Shown piece by piece: positions 2,823 through 5,666 of a stretch of 5,666 bases of DNA. The DNA comes from Rhodospirillaceae bacterium (GTDB lineage Bacteria > Pseudomonadota > Alphaproteobacteria > Rickettsiales > UBA3002). The DNA is taken from contig CANHAG010000107.1 of NCBI GenBank assembly GCA_947458525.1, forward strand, positions 1-5,666, given 5' to 3'. The stretch's first letter is position 1. Each line of letters starts with the position of its first letter. The notes under the pieces are model-generated. The model was not told where the DNA came from. It made no database searches and saw nothing but the letters and a program-made list of their open reading frames with translations. The position numbers were made by a program, and so were the translations under genes.

Positions 2823-5666
2823 CTACGCCGCCCTGGTGATGCCGATGGTGATTTTCTCGCCGTCCAACTCCTGGGTTGATATATTTTCCGATTTCTCCGC
2901 CCCGCTTCTGGCAATGGAAACGGCGAGGGTCTGCTCCTCAATATATTTCTGGTGCGTGAGTGCGGGCTGCATGGCGTGGGGTAAATCCAGCACCAGCGCA
3001 ATCCGGTCGCTTACATTCAGGCCTGCCTCTTTACGCGCCTGCTGAATCATCCGCACCAGATCCCGCGCCATGCCTTCGGCCTCAAGCTCGGGCGTGATGG
3101 TGAGGTCGAGCACGACGAGTGAATTACCTTTATGCATAGGCATAGTCGTAGCCTTATTCCTAGGTACTAAACTCACACTGAATTCATAATCGCATTCACC
3201 AACTTCATTTACCTCCCATGTATTTTCTAGTGTAACTCCTGCAATTTCTACTTTCGTTGCGCCTCTGTCATCAGCCGCAACTATTTTCCATTCGCCCTTC
3301 TTTGATGCAGCAATAATGTCTTTGGTTATTGCAGGATATCTCTTTCCCACCACCCTTGCATTTATCACTAACTGCATTGTTGCAACGCTTGTGATATCAG
3401 TGGAGAAATCCACTTCTTTTACGTTTACCTCATCTTTAATGATGCTGAGAAGAGCATGAGGTTCCTCAATCCATGTGTATTCCATCTCATTATAGACAGT
3501 GAGCTTCTGTAGCGGATGGCGCACACGAATATTAGCATTTCCTCTTACTCCGAGCCCCGCATTACAAATATCTCGCACTTTATCCATATCACCAACGATC
3601 AATAAATCTGTAGTATTGAATTTTGTGTCCACATCCGGAAAATCTTGTAAGTGAACCGAAATAATCCCCCCACCCGCTCGCGCACTCGCGGGCTCCCCCT
3701 CAAGGGGGGAGCGAGGCTTGCTTAACTCCCCCCCTGAGGGGGAGTCAAACGACATAGTCGTTTGGTGGGGGGTAAAATTCAACCCACGATACACAGCTTC
3801 CGCCGTGAACGGCAACAGCGGTGCGGCGGCGCGCATCATCACGTTCAGCACGGTGAAAAGCGTGTCATAGGCGGCCTGTTTATCTGCATCATGCGTTTCT
3901 TTCCAGAAACGCTCTTTGCTGCGGCGGATATACCAGTTATTCAGCACCTCAAAAAATCCGGAAATTGCCTCACACGCGCCGGGCGTATCATAGGCATCAA
4001 GCGAGGCGCGCACCCGCTCTACCGCCGCGCGGCATTTGGCGAGGATGTAACGGTCAAGCAGGTGCGTGGCGGGTGAAGAAGTGTCCCCTGTCACCATCTG
4101 CGCCTTCACCCCATCCGCATTCGCATAAAGCGTGAAGAAATTATAGGCGTTCCAGATGGGTTTGATGTGAAGCCGCACCACATCGCGGATGAATTTTCCG
4201 TCCGGATCCACGGCTAAATCCGCGCCGCGCATCACGGGGCTGGCCAGCATCATCCAGCGCAGTGCATCCGCGCCATAGTGATGCATCACTTCTTTAGGGT
4301 CTTTGTAATTTTTGAGACGCTTGCTATATTTAAGGCCGGTTTCCTCATCAATCACGACACCGTGACAGATGCAGTTTTTGAAAGGGGCTTTGCCAAACAG
4401 CGCCGCGCTCAGCACCTGCAGCGTATAGAACCAGCCGCGCGTCTGGGCGATATATTCGGTAATGAAATCGGCGGGGAATGCGCGCTCGAACCGCTCTTTA
4501 TTTTCAAACGGGTAATGCAGCTGTGCAAACGGCATGGCGCCGGATTCAAACCAGCAATCAAACACGTCATCAATGCGGCGATATTCCTCGCCCTCAATCT
4601 TCAGCACGATGTCATCAACGACCGGGCGGTGAAGGTCGGTCACTTTCTGTCCGCTCAACCGTTCGATTTCTTCAATCGAACCGCAGACATGAATCTTACC
4701 ACTTGCCGATTTCCAGATCGGGATCGGCGTGCCCCAGAAACGGTTGCGCGAGATTGACCAGTCGGGCGCAGACTCAATCCCCTTGCCCATCTGACCGTTC
4801 TTCACATGGTCGGGAATCCAGTGAATCTGCTGGTTATTCGCCGCCATCACCTGCTTGACGCTTTGCTGATTAAGCGCCGCCACGGGTTCGTTCAAATTGA
4901 TATACCAGCTCGACATCGCGCGGTAGATGAGCGGTGTATCCGTACGCCAGCAATGGGGGTAATTATGGGTGATGACTTCGTCTTTCACCAGCGTGCCGTT
5001 TGCCTTGAGCCAGCGCAGAATCCGCATATTGGCAAGGCCAAATTTCTCCACATCTTTTTCGCTGATATGGTTGGCTTTATCCGCCTCTGTGTAAGCCGCT
5101 TTCTCGGCAATCACATTGAGGCCGGAAAGGCGCAACATGCCCACCGCGTACCCCCCCCCTGAGGGGGAGTCGGCGCGCTGCTTTGTGCGCCGGTGGGGGG
5201 TGTTTTCCAATGCCTCAAGAATCCGCTCGCAGACGCCATCAAGATTCGCATCCACTTCATTATTCCAAAAGCGCAGGAGCTGATAGCCAAGCCCATGCAA
5301 GGCTGCATCACGGGCGTTATCGGCAACCGAATCGGCATGCTGGCTACCATCTAATTCGATGATGAGTTGCTTATCCGGATTGTAGAAATCCGCAATATAG
5401 GAACCGATCGGTTGTTGCCTGCGGAATTTATAGCCCCCCAACTGCTCGCCTTTTAGCCGTTCCCATATTTTCTGTTCCCACGGGGTTGGTTCCTTACGCA
5501 TCGCCCGGGCATAGCGGGTGAGTATCGCCTCATACCCCCCACGGCTTTGCGAGGGCAAAGCCTGCTCCCCCTCAGGGGGGGAGCTAAAATTCTTCGCTCC
5601 TCGCAGCGCGTCACGCTCTTGAAGAAGCGAAGAACTACTCCCCCCGCGCAGTGAATCATGCGCTTG
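2823..5666 (-). CDS. ileS: Isoleucyl-tRNA synthetase (IleS2 type), N terminus off-window, with two in-frame palindromic-element insertions
   Basis: Class I aminoacyl-tRNA synthetase that charges tRNA(Ile) with isoleucine in the cytoplasm. The frame is open from the right edge (5666) to TAG at 2825-2823, so the TTG at 5558 is not the gene start. Family landmarks in order: HNYPHCWRTDTPLIYRA after the editing domain, SISRNRFWGTPIPIW, FDCWFESGAMPFAQ, QTRGWFYTLQVLSA, a KMSKR-type loop here reading KYSKR (4331-4317) followed by LKNYKDP, anticodon-domain NWYIRRSKERFW (3938-3903), and C-terminal GLGVRGNANIRVRHPL and PELEAEGMARDLVR. The HIGH motif must lie upstream, off-window. Roughly 740 native residues are visible once the inserts are removed. 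The frame is interrupted, without stops, by a 36-codon insertion (3666-3773) and by a DUF559-bearing insertion (5151 to beyond 5666). GC drops sharply in 3121-3665. Whether the enzyme is active with these inserts cannot be told here, but the unbroken frame argues for expression. Confidence 0.95.
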   Translation of the reverse strand, partial: QAHDSLRGGSSSSLLQERDALRGAKNFSSPPEGEQALPSQSRGGYEAILTRYARAMRKEPTPWEQKIWERLKGEQLGGYKFRRQQPIGSYIADFYNPDKQLIIELDGSQHADSVADNARDAALHGLGYQLLRFWNNEVDANLDGVCERILEALENTPHRRTKQRADSPSGGGYAVGMLRLSGLNVIAEKAAYTEADKANHISEKDVEKFGLANMRILRWLKANGTLVKDEVITHNYPHCWRTDTPLIYRAMSSWYINLNEPVAALNQQSVKQVMAANNQQIHWIPDHVKNGQMGKGIESAPDWSISRNRFWGTPIPIWKSASGKIHVCGSIEEIERLSGQKVTDLHRPVVDDIVLKIEGEEYRRIDDVFDCWFESGAMPFAQLHYPFENKERFERAFPADFITEYIAQTRGWFYTLQVLSAALFGKAPFKNCICHGVVIDEETGLKYSKRLKNYKDPKEVMHHYGADALRWMMLASPVMRGADLAVDPDGKFIRDVVRLHIKPIWNAYNFFTLYANADGVKAQMVTGDTSSPATHLLDRYILAKCRAAVERVRASLDAYDTPGACEAISGFFEVLNNWYIRRSKERFWKETHDADKQAAYDTLFTVLNVMMRAAAPLLPFTAEAVYRGLNFTPHQTTMSFDSPSGGELSKPRSPLEGEPASARAGGGIISVHLQDFPDVDTKFNTTDLLIVGDMDKVRDICNAGLGVRGNANIRVRHPLQKLTVYNEMEYTWIEEPHALLSIIKDEVNVKEVDFSTDITSVATMQLVINARVVGKRYPAITKDIIAASKKGEWKIVAADDRGATKVEIAGVTLENTWEVNEVGECDYEFSVSLVPRNKATTMPMHKGNSLVVLDLTITPELEAEGMARDLVRMIQQARKEAGLNVSDRIALVLDLPHAMQPALTHQKYIEEQTLAVSIARSGAEKSENISTQELDGEKITIGITRAA
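3121..3665 (-). other. Low-GC segment inside ileS (mosaic block)
   Basis: By hand count, 3121-3660 has about 41% GC (219 of 540). The five 60-base lines after insertion A (3781-4080) average about 58%, and 3061-3120 is about 67%. The protein is still recognisable IleS C-terminal sequence (VRDICNAGLGVRGNANIRV, IIKDEVNVKEV, ARVVGKRYPAITKDI), but codons such as TTA, AGA and AAT become frequent. One edge coincides with insertion A and the other is abrupt near the GNSLVVLDLTITPELE segment. This fits replacement of a gene segment by homologous DNA from a lower-GC relative; relaxed codon choice in a less conserved domain is the alternative. Confidence 0.6.
3666..3773 (-). repeat. In-frame palindromic element A (two inverted units) inserted in ileS
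   Basis: This 108-bp block is made of two units in inverted orientation. On the plus strand the left unit is CCCCCCAC, a small hairpin (CCCGC/GCGGG, 3673-3692), then CTCCCCCTCAAGGGGGGAG (3693-3711). A 14-bp spacer (3712-3725) follows. The right unit is the mirror: CTCCCCCCCTGAGGGGGAG (3726-3744), a perfect 8-bp hairpin CAAACGAC/GTCGTTTG with loop ATA (3746-3764), then GTGGGGGGT (3765-3773). On the ileS strand it is exactly 36 codons, starting TPHQTTMSFDSPSGGE and continuing through SPLEGE to AGGG. It falls between ...EAVYRGLNF and IISVHLQDFPD, which are adjacent in typical IleS proteins, so it is an insertion. It resembles, in behaviour, Rickettsia palindromic elements inserted in frame into genes. 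Confidence 0.85.
5151..5201 (-). repeat. Palindromic unit B (3' side of the DUF559 domain)
   Basis: The plus strand reads nine Cs, then TGAGGGGGAGT (to 5170), a hairpin with CGGCGC/GCGCCG arms (5171-5192, extendable by a G-T and a C-G pair), then GTGGGGGGT (5193-5201). This is the layout of the right half of element A (3726-3773), with a different hairpin core. On the ileS strand it is read TPHRRTKQRADSPSGGG, in the same frame as TPHQTTMSFDSPSGGE of element A. The nine-base C run (5151-5159) is a place where sequencing length errors would matter, but the agreement in frame with A supports it. Confidence 0.85.
5208..5501 (-). CDS. DUF559 (PD-(D/E)XK-like endonuclease fold) domain nested in frame within ileS
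   Basis: About 98 residues from MRKEPTPWEQKIWERLK to ...GVCERILEAL match a full-length DUF559 domain (Vsr-related, restriction-endonuclease-like fold). Visible family motifs are KFRRQQPIGSYIADF, IIELDGSQHAD and GYQLLRFWNNEV. Candidate active-site acidic residues are Asp38 (of IADF, codon 5390-5388), Glu49 and Asp51 (of IELDG), numbering from the ATG at 5501; nuclease activity is inferred, not shown. The domain may begin slightly earlier (ILTRYARAM, frame open upstream); a TTG at 5558 lies inside the hairpin of the neighbouring palindromic unit. It has no stop codon of its own: the frame reads straight through the next palindromic unit into ileS. It could be made as part of IleS or from an internal start. 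The listed end is the domain edge, not a gene end. Confidence 0.85.
5534..5583 (-). repeat. Palindromic unit C (5' side of the DUF559 domain)
   Basis: The plus strand reads ACCCCCCAC, a perfect 8-bp hairpin GGCTTTGC/GCAAAGCC with loop GAGG (5543-5562), TG, then CTCCCCCTCAGGGGGGGAG (5565-5583). This has the layout of the left half of element A (3666-3711). On the ileS strand it is read SPPEGEQALPSQSRGG, in register with SPLEGEPASARAGGG of element A. Together with unit B it brackets the DUF559 domain in inverted orientation. Confidence 0.85.
5590..5634 (-). repeat. Spacer hairpin in the DUF559-bearing element
   Basis: TTCTTCGCT (5590-5598) and AGCGAAGAA (5626-5634) are a perfect 9-bp inverted repeat around a 27-nt loop that contains a smaller AGCG/CGCT pair. 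It occupies the place of the 14-bp spacer between the two units of element A. It is translated in the open ileS frame (SSSLLQERDALRGAKNF) without stops. Confidence 0.6.
5635..5666 (-). repeat. Partial palindromic unit at the right window edge
   Basis: After the spacer hairpin the plus strand reads CTACTCCCCCC, then a small hairpin GCGCA/TGCGC (5646-5650 with 5659-5663), then TTG to the edge. It lacks the CTGAGGGGGAG half of the G/C palindrome seen in units A and B. On the ileS strand it reads QAHDSLRGGS, which aligns with QTTMSFDSPSGGE of element A, so I interpret it as a first-type unit whose outer end lies beyond the window. Identification is tentative because it is truncated. Confidence 0.5.

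Larger units (their letters stand above)
5151..5666 (-). mobile_element. DUF559-bearing palindromic element inserted in frame in ileS (right end off-window)
   Basis: Between the off-window ileS N-terminal part and the resumption of IleS sequence at about MLRLSGLNVI, the same frame passes through a partial palindromic unit (about 5635-5666), a hairpin spacer, a full unit (5534-5583), a DUF559 domain (about 5208-5501) and a further unit (5151-5201). The units match the two halves of element A at 3666-3773. The insertion point lies close to the C-terminal edge of the IleS editing domain, just before HNYPHCWRTDTPLIYRA. No transposase, classical terminal repeats or target-site duplication can be identified, since one end is outside the window. 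I infer that this is the cargo-carrying form of the element family; the transposition mechanism is unknown. Confidence 0.75.

Noticed and set aside
2756..3001. 81-codon minus-strand frame ending in SVIPAKAGIPRG
   Set aside because: It overlaps the ileS 3' end in another frame; its tail is the mistranslated REP-like repeat, not a gene.
4278..4757. 159-codon plus-strand open frame opposite ileS
   Set aside because: It is antisense to the conserved catalytic core of IleS, with no recognisable domain and no separate support; a shadow frame.
2823..5666. ileS as a pseudogene broken by the insertions
   Set aside because: No stop or frameshift is present across either insertion, both keep frame, and downstream motifs are intact, so decay is not supported within the window.
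3666..5666. CRISPR array or tandem repeat array formed by the C/G-run palindromes
   Set aside because: The copies are far apart, in both orientations, with variable cores and coding sequence between them; there is no regular repeat-spacer pattern.
5151..5666. Intein or homing endonuclease insertion
   Set aside because: No Hint-type splicing motifs (N-terminal Cys/Ser block, TxxH, C-terminal HN) are seen around the DUF559 domain, and its flanks are low-complexity palindromic units.

Overview
The window looks like the chromosome of an alphaproteobacterium with moderate to high GC. This rests on the Lon and GpsA sequences, on an isoleucyl-tRNA synthetase of the eukaryote-like IleS2 type (a KMSKR-type signature rather than KMSKS), and on a nuclease-like DUF559 domain surrounded by palindromic repeats. 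The lineage is an inference. No RNA gene, CRISPR array, classical transposase or phage gene was seen.

Layout: (1) 1-1670, plus strand, is the 3' part of lon (ATPase plus protease domains); its N-terminal domain lies off the left edge. (2) 1671-1700 is a 30-bp gap between convergent genes holding a perfect 14-bp palindrome. (3) 1701-2702, minus strand, is a complete gpsA. (4) 2703-2822 is a 120-bp spacer containing one REP-like palindrome just after the ileS stop. (5) 2823-5666, minus strand, is one uninterrupted reading frame that is ileS, running off the right edge without its N-terminal third.

The remarkable part is ileS, which is interrupted in frame twice by the same family of G/C-run palindromic elements. 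Insertion A (3666-3773, exactly 36 codons) adds a low-complexity Gly/Pro/Ser segment to the C-terminal anticodon-binding region. The second insertion (about 5151 to beyond 5666) carries a complete DUF559 (PD-(D/E)XK-like) domain flanked by units of the same palindromes. It enters ileS near the end of the editing domain, and again no stop codon is present. Every readable unit is translated in the same frame (TPH...SPSGG and SPxEGE...GGG). The variable core of each unit differs in sequence but always folds on itself. A looks like the cargo-free version of the DUF559-carrying element. I infer a mobile, translation-compatible element family with a possible autonomous (DUF559) and a non-autonomous form, similar in behaviour to Rickettsia palindromic elements.

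A further oddity is that the ileS stretch from about 3121 to 3665, which ends at insertion A, has about 41% GC by hand count. The coding sequence just outside it has about 58-67%, which suggests a recombinational mosaic.

IleS charges tRNA(Ile), GpsA supplies sn-glycerol 3-phosphate for phospholipids, and Lon degrades misfolded and regulatory proteins. These are housekeeping genes with no obvious joint pathway. ileS and gpsA are co-oriented and could be co-transcribed.
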